Source: Alnus glutinosa
Lineage: Eukaryota > Streptophyta > Magnoliopsida > Fagales > Betulaceae
Assembly (NCBI RefSeq): GCF_958979055.1
Contig: NC_084890.1
Location: 27,938,116-28,002,115 of the forward strand
Reading direction: 5' to 3'
Length of the DNA: 64,000 nt
The position numbers and the translations under genes were made by a program. The notes beneath the pieces are model-generated. The model was not told the DNA's origin. It saw only the letters and a list, made by a program, of their open reading frames with translations, and searched no databases. This document shows, piece by piece, positions 16,535 to 26,689 of this stretch. How positions within the stretch are numbered: the stretch's first letter is position 1; every line of letters starts with the position of its first letter.

Positions 16535-16770
16535 TCCCCCCCCTTCCCCCTTCCGTACTGTTCAGCCTCAGTACAAAATTGAATAAGTTTGAAAATCCTA
16601 ACTTCTTCAATGCTAACAATTTCCTATTTTACCCTTCTACAATAGTAACCGAACAAAACTTTTTCCCCCTCTCTGATATTTGCATTTCAACCTTTTTCAC
16701 TCTCTCTCTCTGCTCAATCACTTCCCTCAACATTTAAATCGAACCCACACCAAAATCCCAAAAAGCAATC

Positions 16771-16829
<59 letters not shown>

Positions 16830-18500
16830 TGGGTGTGGGTGTTGAAGAAACGGAACCTAGGTTCTCTGGCCTTGACGCCGCGCCTCTCTCTCTGTTTAAA
16901 AAGGGGTGTCTTTTTGGCGTTCTTTGTAGCTGGTTAGCGATCAGTCGGTGTTTCACTTTGGGTTAACTCTTATCTTCTTCCAGGTCTGCTTTACTTTTTC
17001 TCTATGATTTCAAAAGTCTGAGTTTTGTTGTTGTTGTTTTCTTTTTTGAAATCTCTTCAATTCGATGCTCAGAGTTGAGTTTATGAGGTGGCACATGCGT
17101 GAGATTCTTATCAGCTCCACTTCCCTTTTCTTATCCCAAAATTGTGGTGCGGTTGTGAGTGGATACTTGGAAAGGGAAGTCGTTGATGGCAAGTTTGTGT
17201 AGATTGGGTTCGGGGTCTTCAATGTATCATATCTGGAGAAATTTGCAGAAAATCGTAATGTGGTTAAACGTGGCAGTTACCCAAAATCGAGGAGCAAATA
17301 TTGAGCAGTTTTTTTTTTTTTTTTGGAAGATTTACACTAGAATCTTGGGGAAAGGATGATTTAACATAACTATGGAGAATATGGTGTTGTGCCGTAGGCC
17401 TAAGTTTGGAATTGAGTATTAAGGAGATTCTTTATTAATTGTTAGTAGGCCTAAGTTTGGAATTGAGTTTGTAGGTTGGTTTGTTAGTTTTGTTTTTCTG
17501 CAGAATTACTGTAGCTGGGTAGTTTCTGCAGATGAGGCTGTAATTGCTTTTTGGTTTTTGATGGTTGGGTTGGGGGGTTTGTTTTGGTTGTTTGGTTTGG
17601 TTGGGGCCTAGTTGCCTTGTTTAACAGCTTTTAGCTGATTGTGTGCATGTGGTTCAGTTGTTAATGAAAAGAAAACCTTACTCACAAAAAAAAAAAAAAA
17701 AAAAAAAATGGAATATTAGTGCAAATATTAGATTGTTTAATCCTGTTAGAGCTTCTTTTTTTTGCTAAGTGCTAGAGTTCCTATAAGGGTTTCATCCAAT
17801 ATTATTAGAAGAGAATTGGAGGTCAAATTTGTAGAGGGCTAGAAGGGGGTTGTTCTATCTTCTGATTCACTAGTTTGGTTATCTAGGACAACGATATATG
17901 ACTACCTAAGAAGGTTATATAAGAGAAATATATACAAATTTGAAAAAGAGAAGAAGAAAGCAGCAACAAGGGAAAAAACATCAACAATTTGGACGACAAT
18001 GTATGGTTATTAAGCTTAGTAAAATGGTGCTTGGTTTTCATGGATGAATCGACCTTACTCTAGTTTTCATTGTTCAACCATTGCCAGTTTTTCATGTTAT
18101 GTGTATTAGTTTTAGATTTTGGGCTCAATCTCATTCTGAGATCAACAGGATGAATTTTACAGTTAGTTTTGGGGATTTGACATGTGGGTTAGATAAGAAA
18201 ATTGTCGGTTCTTAAGTTGTGATTTTTGATGAGCTGAATTCTCTGGATAAAATTCAAGTTGTGATTTTCATGATAGGTAAAGTAGTTGCTCCAAAACCAA
18301 TAAAAAACAATATCTATTTAAAATAGAGAAATTTTTAGAGAGTTTAATGAATGAAGCTTTTTAAACTTGGGAATAAAAATAAAAAAAGAATATTATTTAG
18401 CTAAAATTTGAAGAGCTCAATACGAATGCTCTAAAGAGCGAAATCAGTGAGGGGATCAAATTATACGAATTATACGAGTGTAAAATTAACCCAAAATTAA
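16535..18500. other. Harbinger interior: subterminal region, microsatellites, retroposon tail
   Basis: Positions 16535-16695 continue the left Harbinger end. A (CT)n-(GT)n microsatellite lies at 16773-16830. A 22-bp sequence (TAGGCCTAAGTTTGGAATTGAG) occurs twice, near 17394 and 17445. At 17640-17707 a retroposon-like tail ends in a long A-tract. I see no protein-coding gene. The short frames at 16680-16956 and 17159-17359 are low-complexity or unsupported. Confidence 0.45.
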
Positions 18501-18536
18501 TGCTCAAAATGCTTTCTAATGTAGGCACGCGTAAAT

Positions 18537-19122
18537 ATGTATACAACTAGTGACTTCTCAAGTGGTCCTCCGTTATGTAGATATGGAGTTCCTGCACGAA
18601 TAAGGTACTCTTGGACCTCTAGTAATCCCGGTAAAAAGTGGTATGGATGTATTAAATACAAGGTAATTTCATAAATTAGTTTTGTGTTATATGCCGTCAT
18701 CCAATATTTTAAGTTATTTCTGTTTTCTTTCCATGCAGAAGGTTGGTGACTGTGATTTTTTTGTATATAGGCTGATAAGGAAATGTCACCTTACGAGAAG
18801 GGTTTGGCAAAATACTTGAAAGAAATGGAGGACAAAAGGATTGCTGATAATGACAGATTCGATGCATTCATTGAAGAAAAGTGCAAGCAACATTACGATA
18901 AACTGCGGCGGGACTTAGAATTTGGTCAAAATGACAAAGTTGATGCAATGATTGGAAAAAAAATGCAAAAAACATTATGATAAAATACGGAGAGAGTTTG
19001 GGTTAGGTCAAAATACAACTTGGATGATGTTAAGGGCTGCATTGTTAGTTGCCATTTTGCTTTTAGTATTTTATGTTAGTGGTTATAGTGGAACTAGAAG
19101 TACTAAGTTAATGTTAAAATAA
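18537..19122 (+). pseudogene. zf-GRF domain gene with C-terminal membrane helix, broken
   Basis: Exon 1 (18537-18662, 42 codons) starts at ATG and encodes LCRYGVPARIRYSWTSSNPG then KKWYGC, a GRF-type zinc finger (SWT and NPG conserved). One zinc ligand Cys appears as Tyr. Exon 2 follows the acceptor ATGCAG at 18733-18738 and starts KVGDCDFF. The frame then shifts near 18763-18776 to MSPYEKGLAKYLKEMEDKR, a coiled-coil stretch. It shifts again in the A-run near 18956-18966 to HYDKIRREFG and a hydrophobic C-terminal helix, ending at TAA 19120-19122. The HYDKLRRDLEFGQN and HYDKIRREFGLGQN stretches look like an internal duplication. Related plant proteins are found in transposons and as host genes. 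It lies opposite to the transposase genes inside the Harbinger element. The role is unknown. Confidence 0.65.
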
Positions 19123-19533
19123 CAATCGCATGGAAGCAGTTTAGTTGTATGTTTTCATTTTGAATGTTATATCTATATATGCACCAAATTGAGCACCTCT
19201 ATATTTTGAATGTCATGTACATCTTTTTGTCATGGTGTTATTAAAAATAGAGCATTCCGAACATGTATTGACACAAACAAACTTTGTGTATTTAATACTA
19301 TGAAAAATTGAATTAAACAAAGTTTCGCTTATGAACATATTCATTACTTAGATTAAATATCATTGGTCCAATACCATACCAGTCTCTAATCCATTACAAC
19401 CCAACATATCGGAGACCTAAGTCATTAAAACAATCACAACCAAATTACTTGTCATAAAATTACAACCAAACATATCCATCACCTAATATCCAAACTTTGA
19501 TCTTGTTGACGTTCATGTCCTATTGTTCCACTC

Positions 19534-21031
19534 TCACATGCTATTTTTCATTGTATTCTGATATGCCCCCATGTACCTTGCACTCGACTGTGATTGATCT
19601 GGTCGTAGTCCAGGTGTTACATGCGTTTCACCTGGCATATTAACCCGCTGTGATACATCGATCCAAGTTTCACCATATATCTGTTGTAGAGCGTGTTTGA
19701 ATAATGGATCAATATCCCCACAGTCCTTGCGGATGAAGTTGTGTATAGTAAAACATGCAACCACAAGTAATCGTTGGTCCGGTCCTCGTACAGGGGCATA
19801 CTTTCCAAAATTGGGAATCGATTCTTCAAAATCCCAAACATCCACTCCACCGTCGATCGTAGTGAAGAGTGTCAGTAGTTAAACAACTATTTATCAGTCC
19901 TGGGTTGGGGTCGGCCCCGGCGAAAGGTTTCCAAGTAGTATCTTTCGTTTCGATATGGGGGCAGGAATCCCTTGTAGCAACCATAAGCTGAATCCACTAA
20001 ATAATAATATCCTACAAAATACATGTTTTTTTATTTGTTGTAAGTATACCCTTGTCTAAATAGTAAAGGTATATGACCGGTAAAGACACTTGTTGTAGTA
20101 ACAGTACCTTCGTCTGGTGTTGGAAAGTTCATGGTTGGATCGTTTCTTGTCTCAGTCAAAATTCTTGTGTCGTGTGCGCTACCCTCCCAACCACTGCAGA
20201 CAAACGTGAAACAAAGGTCGAAGTTCGCACGCACATCACATTTTGTGTTGGGAATGAGCTTTTGCCTCGAAAAGGGACGTCACTGTGATTCGTCACGCGT
20301 GCCATCAGGTGTGTGCCATCGATAGCACCTATACAATATTGAAATTGGATAATGGTTAAAATTTGAATAATAACAAAAAAACACACATGATAAAATCTGA
20401 CTACCTTAAACCACGGGTAAAATCGCAAATTACGAGCGACATAAGGATGAGGAATCTCGGTGGTACAAGGTAGTATGATCGTCTTTCCCAACCTGCAAAG
20501 TGCCCTGCAAACACGATGACAGTATTTGCTAATTGTGGCAGTTGATCGCTGCAGCCTATCAGACACGGTCCTCTATGACTGTGCCTGTGCAACTACTAGG
20601 CAAAAGGCTGCTACTTGCTTTGTGATTTTAACATAGCGGCTACTTCTGAGATAGCCATTATGTTTTAAGGTGCAACATAGTTTTATGAAGGTGGGGGGAA
20701 ACATTCTGAAGCGCTCGTAGCATGTATTTGGGTTAGGATTGCTCAACACCCAATGGATCCACATTGGGCCCGTCAAGGAAGATGTGCGATGTGGAATGCG
20801 CACAACTCGATCCATGTGTTGCCTCGTATAATTCAATTCTTGAAGCACACTGAACAGTCTATGGAATGAAGTCTCTAACTCTTCAAGGACCTCTTGCGTG
20901 TACCTTTGCCCATCATTTTCATCTTCATCTTCATCGTCATCCATGTTGTTATCCAAATTGGGTTCGTCATCTATAATATCTACTCAGTTTACAGCGTCGA
21001 AATTTGAGCTCGATGTAACAGGGCCATCCAT
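19534..21031 (-). pseudogene. PIF/Harbinger DDE transposase (HARBI1-like), broken
   Basis: The nuclease of this family cuts and pastes elements with its partner Myb-like protein. Read minus, the likely start is ATG at 21031. The frame meets TGA at codon 16, then runs through an acidic segment and the helical N-terminal region, a TAG at 20573-20575, and RLQRSTATISKY. Catalytic context follows: CIGAIDGTH (first Asp, about 20315-20335), SGWEGSAHDTRIL, YYLVDSAYG (second Asp, about 19985-20005), and STVEWMFGILKNRF (Glu, about 19825-19860). It ends ACFTIHNFIRKDCGD. A 96-nt intron (20012-20107) joins DEG to YYYLVDSAY. A second intron near 20335-20400 seems to have lost its acceptor. Stops near 19880-19900 and frameshifts near 20220 and 19820 break it. 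All three acidic residues survive in their motifs, but no intact protein can be made. Confidence 0.85.
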
Positions 21032-21243
21032 GTCAACTAATCGAATCGAATAATATCACCTACATGAGGATACTAACAACTTATTAATATAACTAAATAG
21101 GAATAAGTACGCTAGATAAATATCATAAATTTGGAAATATCGCTACATAACCAAGGTAATAAGTCATAACATATCAAAACTACAAACAACTCTAAAATTT
21201 AAAAATGTCTAGTGAAATGCCAGCAACGAAACATAAATAGGGT

Positions 21244-21720
21244 TCAATCATTGCCCCGAACAAAACTCAACAGCCAGTCTCTCTGGCAAGCATCTGTCAT
21301 GGCTACGAAAAGCTTCACGTAATTGTTGACGGGCATGGCTTCACACGCCTTACGTTGTTGACGGGCATCCAATCCAAACTCAGCGGCCAATGTGTTTATT
21401 ACAGCAATTGCGTCAATGAGCCAATCTCATCCACGCCCGGTGCTACAACCTGCATTCCCAACAGATCCAATGGTCTCGGTCTTGATCAGTGTACGCTCAA
21501 TGTGATCTGCGATTTTGTAGAATTCCTGGTTGGGGTCATGCATAACCGCCTCTCCTTTCGACAACCTTTTGCTACTGTGTGGCGATTGGTCTGTCGGGGA
21601 CGCAACCCACTTACCCTTCCTCTTGTGACTCCGTGGGGGAGGCTGTTGGGGTTCGGTGAGGTCAATTATGGCCGGTGTGAGGTTCAGGTCGACGCATGCA
21701 ATGTCGTCGCTGTCTGAACT

Positions 21721-21754
<34 letters not shown>

Positions 21755-22350
21755 GGGGGGGGGGGGCGTGTGTTAGCATGTCTATACCGACCAGTTGCAG
21801 TTGACCCTCCGAAGATGTTGTTCAAGAGGGAGTAGTTTGCCGGAGCGCCATTCTTGAATTTGTAATATTTACTTGTGTCGTATTGCTGCAACACATTGTG
21901 AATCTATTAGGGGATAAATAGATGTTGTCAAGTTCATAGAGTAATTGTACAAATGATAGTGAGAGACTTACCGATTTCAGTTGTTCCCATTGACGCTCGT
22001 CTAGCGCGATCGTGTTGTCCACCTCATTCCAACCCACCTTAGTCGCAATGTGGCTGGTAAGGAGGTCAGTGAAGTCCTTCCAGTTTGTTCTCAATTTCTC
22101 TATCTTCTTCTTAACCTAATCCTGACTGTACTGGACGCCATCCCTTTCAACAAGTTTGTTCAAATTAGTAGTGATGTTGAAAAAATGGCCCTTGAACGAC
22201 TGCCGCACACCTTTTGTTGCCAGATCCAACAGCTCATAAACTAGTGCCAACTCATGCTCTTTGGTCCATTTTACTTTACGGGGTTTCGACTGTGTGGTGG
22301 ATGCGGTTGGTACAAGGTGCTTCCTTGGGGACTTTCGTGGGTAGTGACAT
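21244..22350 (-). pseudogene. Myb/SANT-like ORF1 of the Harbinger element, broken
   Basis: The partner protein of PIF/Harbinger transposase binds DNA through a Myb-like domain. Read minus, exon 1 ends at 21972 and encodes KWTKEHELALVYELL, FKGHFFNITTNLN, then VKKKIEKLRTNWKDF and GWNEVDNTIALDERQWEQL. A TAG replaces a residue just before VKKKIEKL (QD-stop). Donor GTAAGT at 21971 and acceptor GTTGCAG at about 21886-21892 join QLKS to QYDTSKYYKFKNG in phase. Exon 2 runs through a Ser/Lys-rich nuclear-type segment. It meets TGA at 21427-21429 and continues in the same frame for 60 codons (LAAEFGLDARQQRKACEAM to DACQRDWLLSF) before the true stop at 21244. The 5' end upstream of 22200 is uncertain. 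Only nonsense changes are seen, so decay is moderate. Confidence 0.75.
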
Positions 22351-23350
22351 ATGACATCTATGAAAAGGTTTCATATGCATGTACAACAATTTTATACACA
22401 ATAGATGTTAAGGTATTAATGACATTAAAACACATCACAAAGTTTAAAACAGATGACCAATCGTTGAAATATTGAACAACATCATACCTTTTTAGTTGTC
22501 GGACGTGGTCGTAGGAAGTACCGTGGGCGCTGGAGTGAACAATCACAAACACAAGTATAAGAGGAAATGGCCTATATGCCTATATTGCGGAATTTGGAAT
22601 TTTATGCTGATAATTTCTCAAAAACAAATGATCAATCACATATTTGTTAAAATCCATAGAAATAATATCTTGGAGCAATAATTGCTAATTAATGTTCTCA
22701 ATTAACAAGTTATGGAATGTAATTGTGGTATATATGTCAAATGATTGTACAAATACGAAGACAATTTTGCATATAGTTTTACATGCATATAGTTTTTATT
22801 GTGGGGACAAATTCAATTAATGAAGGGTACAAATTCAATTATTTTCTATATAAAGGCTGCTTTTTTATAACACAAAACAAAGAATAGAAAACACTCTAGC
22901 AGAAGAATCCAGCTAGATCTCGGATGCTAACAAGGCACCTAACACCAATCATTCAATCGACAAATATAATAATTAATTTTTAAAATAAGAGAAGAATAAA
23001 AAAGAGAGATGTCAGATCATATAAATGTGGCTATGATCATCAACGTACTTGGCTGGTTCTTAGCATCATAGTCATCATCGAGCAGTTGTTATGATCATCC
23101 TAGAACTCTTCCTCCCAATTTTTTAAAGGTCTTCCAACTAATAGTTATCCACTGACCTGATTGGACAAAAATAAGGCCCCCCAAGCCACCATGTTTTTTT
23201 CAATTTTTTTAAAATATTATTATAATTCTTTAAAAATTTAAAGAATTCTAACTCTCAAATTTTATAATTTTTCAGTTTTACCCCAAAATTTCAAATATTA
23301 ACTCCGCCCCTATACTTGCAGCTACAACACTGCATGTATTCGAAAACTAT

Positions 23351-23386
<36 letters not shown>

Positions 23387-23430
23387 CTGTAGATTTCCCT
23401 TAATTTTCCCCAGAAAAGAAGAGCCAAAAT
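22351..23430. other. Harbinger interior without a clear gene
   Basis: This AT-rich kilobase lies between the Myb-like gene and the captured monooxygenase exons. Positions 23170-23312 resemble a decayed hAT MITE of the GGGGCGGAG class, with GGCCCCCCAAGCC near the start and CTCCGCCCCT near the end. A (CA)n-(TA)n microsatellite lies at 23350-23383. I see no coding sequence. Confidence 0.4.
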
Positions 23431-23433
23431 ATC

Positions 23434-23511
23434 ATGGTAGCAGTGCAAGAAGAAATTGTGATTGTAGGAGCTGGAATTGCTGGCCTTACAACATCCTTAG
23501 GACTTCATAGG

Positions 23512-23550
<39 letters not shown>

Positions 23551-24758
23551 GTATTACATATATGTGTATATATATATAAAGGTTTAAAATTAGTATTTAA
23601 GATTGTAAAGAAGGCAAATATGTTGTAGGTTGGGCATTCGAAGCTTAGTATTGGAGTCCTCGAGTAGTTTGAGGATCACAGGATTTGCCTTCACAACATG
23701 GACAAATGCTTGGAGGGCCTTAGATGCTGTTGGCCTCGGTGACTCGCTCTGACAACATCATCAACGGCTTTGTGGGTAAGTAGATCAACTCACCCTCAAT
23801 CTTTTGATCATTATTGCCACCTTAGCTTAATTACCAATAATCTGTCATATATATGGACCATGGTGTTTGGTGAAGCCGAAGCCTCGACTTTACTCGGCCA
23901 CCATCATCAGCATCTCTATCGATCTCTAAAACTTCCATATTGTGTATTGACAGCAGATGATCTAAAACTTTCATATTGTGTATATTTAGATAATACATGC
24001 ACAACTTGGAAGAGATAAATACTTCTACATATTTTTGGTTTTAGTTGCTTCCAATGATTTATGAGAAACCTCTTTTAATTAACCACAAAAACATTATCAG
24101 TCATTTTTCATGTTCGAACAAGCACACCATGTAACTACATAACCACATAAGTTTATGTGGAGGAATGTGGCTACCTTTACAATTTCAGGACTTCAAACCA
24201 CAAAGATGTCATTTGAAGCCAAGGGAAAACAGTGAGTTTTACAACACTGCCAATGGATACCTAGTAATTAAAGGGCCATTGTTTACTATCAAGCACAAGT
24301 TTATATCCAGATTAAAGAGAGTTCACTTCATGCAAAATATAGATCAAAATCCTATTTAAGTGAAGCAACATTCCATTGTACTCTGTTTCTGACCCCTTCT
24401 TAGTCTTATTGTCATAGTGAAATAGTTTTTCTGCTAAATATATAAGACATCATATAAGTGTCTTTGGCCGGAACCCGCCACTCAGGTGAAGCACGCGAAG
24501 TGGCCTTGTCTTTAAGGGGTTCCCGGTATCAAAAAAGGAAAAAAAAAATTCCTAAGAAAGTATTGCTTAGCTTTGTTGATGTTATAATCATAATTGAGGT
24601 GTTTAAGATCAGATGGGTAATTGCTGTCTGATGTGCAGTGGAGACCACGAAGTTCTATGTGTTCAAAGGAGGAATGTTAATAGATAAATGTTAATGTAGA
24701 GGAATCAGGCTTCTATAAGCTTGTGCATCTTGCTGATGGAACCATTCTTAGAACCAAG
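23434..24758 (+). pseudogene. captured FAD monooxygenase gene fragment (exons 1-4)
   Basis: The fragment starts MVAVQEEIVIVGAGIAGLTT, the GxGxxG dinucleotide-binding fold of plant monooxygenases of the CTF2A/MO1 type. Exon 1 is 23434-23510. Exon 2 is 23629-23775 (LGIRSLVLESSSSLRITGFA, then TTWTNAWRALDAVGLGDSL) and has a CGA-to-TGA type stop directly after GDSL. Exon 3 is 24163-24231 (NVATFTISGLQTTKMSF). Exon 4 is 24639-24758 (GDHEVLCV, then an internal deletion, then GFYKLVHLADGTILRTK up to a GT donor). The catalytic and C-terminal parts are missing. The introns are kept, so the copy came from DNA, not from mRNA. It lies within the inverted ends of the Harbinger element and looks like a transduplicated host fragment. 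A SINE tail sits in the last intron. The family call is strong; capture is inference. Confidence 0.8.
24452..24560 (+). mobile_element. truncated SINE
   Basis: The stretch GAAGTGGCCTTGTC, AGGGGTTCCCGGTATC and an A-rich tail matches the 3' part of the SINE at 42478-42680 (read minus). The 5' promoter part is missing or unreadable. It sits in the last intron of the captured monooxygenase fragment. Confidence 0.6.
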
Positions 24759-26253
24759 GTATATAAATTCATGCTGCCTTTTATTGTCAGTTATTTTGTT
24801 TGATTTGGACAAAAATTTCCTCCGATTCAATCTATAAAATTGACATATATTCCTTAACATCTGAAAAATAATATGTTATTCTCATATATTCTAAGGACAC
24901 AAATCAATTTTATTTTAATGACCCATTTTCTTATAATTATTTTATTAAGTAGAAAGCAAAAGTGTGGGTTGCTTTCATACTTATTCTAAACCACTCATTC
25001 CATGGCCCTACTTAATTATAGGAGTGCGTTAACGACCATTCCTATTTATATTGTGTAAGTGGAAGCCTAAAGTTTTAATTTTTTTTTTTTTTAATTATTC
25101 TTTCAAACAAGGTCTAAGGCTTCTATGCTTTGTTGGATGTATGACCAATCCTATTACGTAGACTCAGAAAAGTGGATGGGGATGGATGCAAAGAGTCATA
25201 CTTTTTTATAAATCATTCCATTAATTATGAATTGTCATGTTATTTAACCAGCTATACATCAAAAGAATAGCAGCAATGATAAACACTATGACCCAGCCAA
25301 AGTCCAAGTATGCGTAAAACAGAGGACTTGCAGAAAAATGCGCACACAGTAGCGTGAACAGTAGTGAATGAGCGGAAAAAAAACATAAATTTCCTGAAAT
25401 TTTATTTTCACCTTTCCCAAATTTTCCTTCCAACTAGAGAAAACCCAAATCACAATGATCAAAGACAAACTACATGTATCAAGAGCTGGTATCAAAATCA
25501 CCCAATATTTCACATCAAATTGAAAAATCTGGGGAAAGAAAAAAAAAAAAAAAGAGACACCTGTGAACGTGATCTGGTACTTGGACTCGTGGCTGCAGAA
25601 GTCGTCGACCATCTGGCCGGGCATGCACTGCTGGAGGCCAAGCACCTGCTTCCCCGTGCAAACCGAAATCTCTTGGACCCACTATACACCGACGTCGGCT
25701 ACTGCTGCCTTGTGGAAGACCTTATATCCATTTATAGGCAAATGATGGAAGATTGCAAAAATCAAACTACCAGGGATGATTCGCACGGTCTAATGAGGGA
25801 ATAGATGGAAAAGACCGGCGATGGGAAAAACAGATGGAACGTATCGTACGGCTCTTGGATACGAATCACAGAGTGGTTGAGGTGTAAATGTAGGAGATAG
25901 ATGGATATTGATGCGAATTGCCCGTCAAGGAAGACCTGCATATTGATGAAGACAGATGGATCAGTGGAGTGAGAGGTTTGGGGAGAGGCGCTTTGACGGA
26001 GGACCACATTCGCTCAGTCTATTCACTTTGGGTTGCATAAATTTTTGGGGCATGAGGGTCTACGCATTGTGCAAGCTGGCTGGATTACAAGAATGGAGAA
26101 GGAAATGAAGGATAAAAGTGAAAATCAGCACCTGGACGTTCTGTGTGAGATTCGGAGAAGAGATTCGTCAACCTGTTTGTGGATTTTCTTCAGCTGTGAA
26201 AGATTGAAGTTCCAACTTTTTGGGCGTTTGAATAGACACACCTGTTGTACCGT

Positions 26254-26284
<31 letters not shown>

Positions 26285-26289
26285 GAGAG
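24759..26289. other. Harbinger interior, right part, with a possible second exon-like fragment
   Basis: Most is AT-rich. Read minus, about 25560-25690 encodes VCTGKQVLGLQQCMPGQ then MVDDFCSHESKYQITFTG, followed by a GT dinucleotide. It has exon-like composition but I cannot assign a family. Positions 25750-26170 hold GC-richer sequence with only short frames. A (GA)n tract lies at 26254-26291. No complete gene is visible. Confidence 0.4.
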
Positions 26290-26487
26290 GTTGAAATGCA
26301 AATATCAGAGAGGGGGAAAAAGTTTTGTTCGGTTTAATTTTCATCATTGTTGTAGAAAGGTAAAATAGGAAATTGTCAGCATTGAAGAAGTCAGGATTTT
26401 CACACTTATTCAATTTTGTACTGAGGCTGAACAGTACGGAAGGGGGAAGGGGGGAGGGGAGGGGGAAGGGGTTTAATAAACGGGGCC
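26290..26487 (-). repeat. right terminal inverted repeat of the Harbinger element
   Basis: Read in reverse complement it starts GGCCCCGTTTATTAAACCCC. It continues through a C-rich tract and GTACTGTTCAGCCTCAGTAC to the (GA)n edge. It aligns to 6899-6935 joined to 16535-16695. It therefore shows the left end as it was before the Gypsy insertion. Confidence 0.8.
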
Positions 26488-26680
26488 AAAATCTCCAAAG
26501 CTGTAGGAGCTTGGAGGACAAAAGACCGAGAGGGAGGCATGAGGCCTCCCTCCCCCGATGAGCAAATCTCTAAAAACACTCTCTAGGAAGTTGAGAGCTT
26601 CTCTCTCTAGAAAATTTTTAATTGGCTTTGGTGTTTTGTTTGCCCCTTGTAGTAGCCGACCATCCATTAAATATTAATAA
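26488..26680 (-). mobile_element. possible 5' continuation of the interrupted LINE-like element
   Basis: Read minus, this segment runs into GCTTTGGAGATTTT at the Harbinger edge and would join GTCACTTCTTGG at 6898 once the insertion is removed. The join is plausible but has no coding support, and the 5' limit is unknown. Confidence 0.35.
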
Positions 26681-26689
26681 TTTATTCAA

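Larger units (their letters stand above)
6899..26487 (-). mobile_element. large PIF/Harbinger-type transposon interrupted by a Gypsy element
   Basis: The left end GGCCCCGTTTATTAAACCCC (6899-6918) is the exact inverse of the right end (26468-26487). The inverted similarity continues for about 200 bp: 6899-6935 plus 16535 to about 16695 on the left match about 26290-26487 on the right, read in reverse complement. Each end is flanked by AAA (6896-6898 and 26488-26490), a possible 3-bp duplication, although PIF elements normally favour TTA/TAA. A 9.6-kb Gypsy element (6936-16534) splits the left end; without it the element is about 10 kb. Inside lie a Myb/SANT-like gene and a DDE transposase (both minus), the usual gene pair of this superfamily. 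It also holds a zf-GRF gene and exons of a host monooxygenase. All are broken. The alternative is two separate short copies that happen to face each other. Confidence 0.75.

Noticed and set aside
16680-16956. Open frames across (CT)n-(GT)n repeats, with similar ones at 49532-49768, 26168-26521 and 62394-62673
   Set aside because: They consist mainly of repeated Ser-Leu, Arg-Glu or Cys-Val residues from microsatellites and have no coding signal.
21355-21717. 120-residue plus-strand frame
   Set aside because: It is a shadow of the Myb/SANT-like gene on the minus strand, which has recognisable protein motifs.
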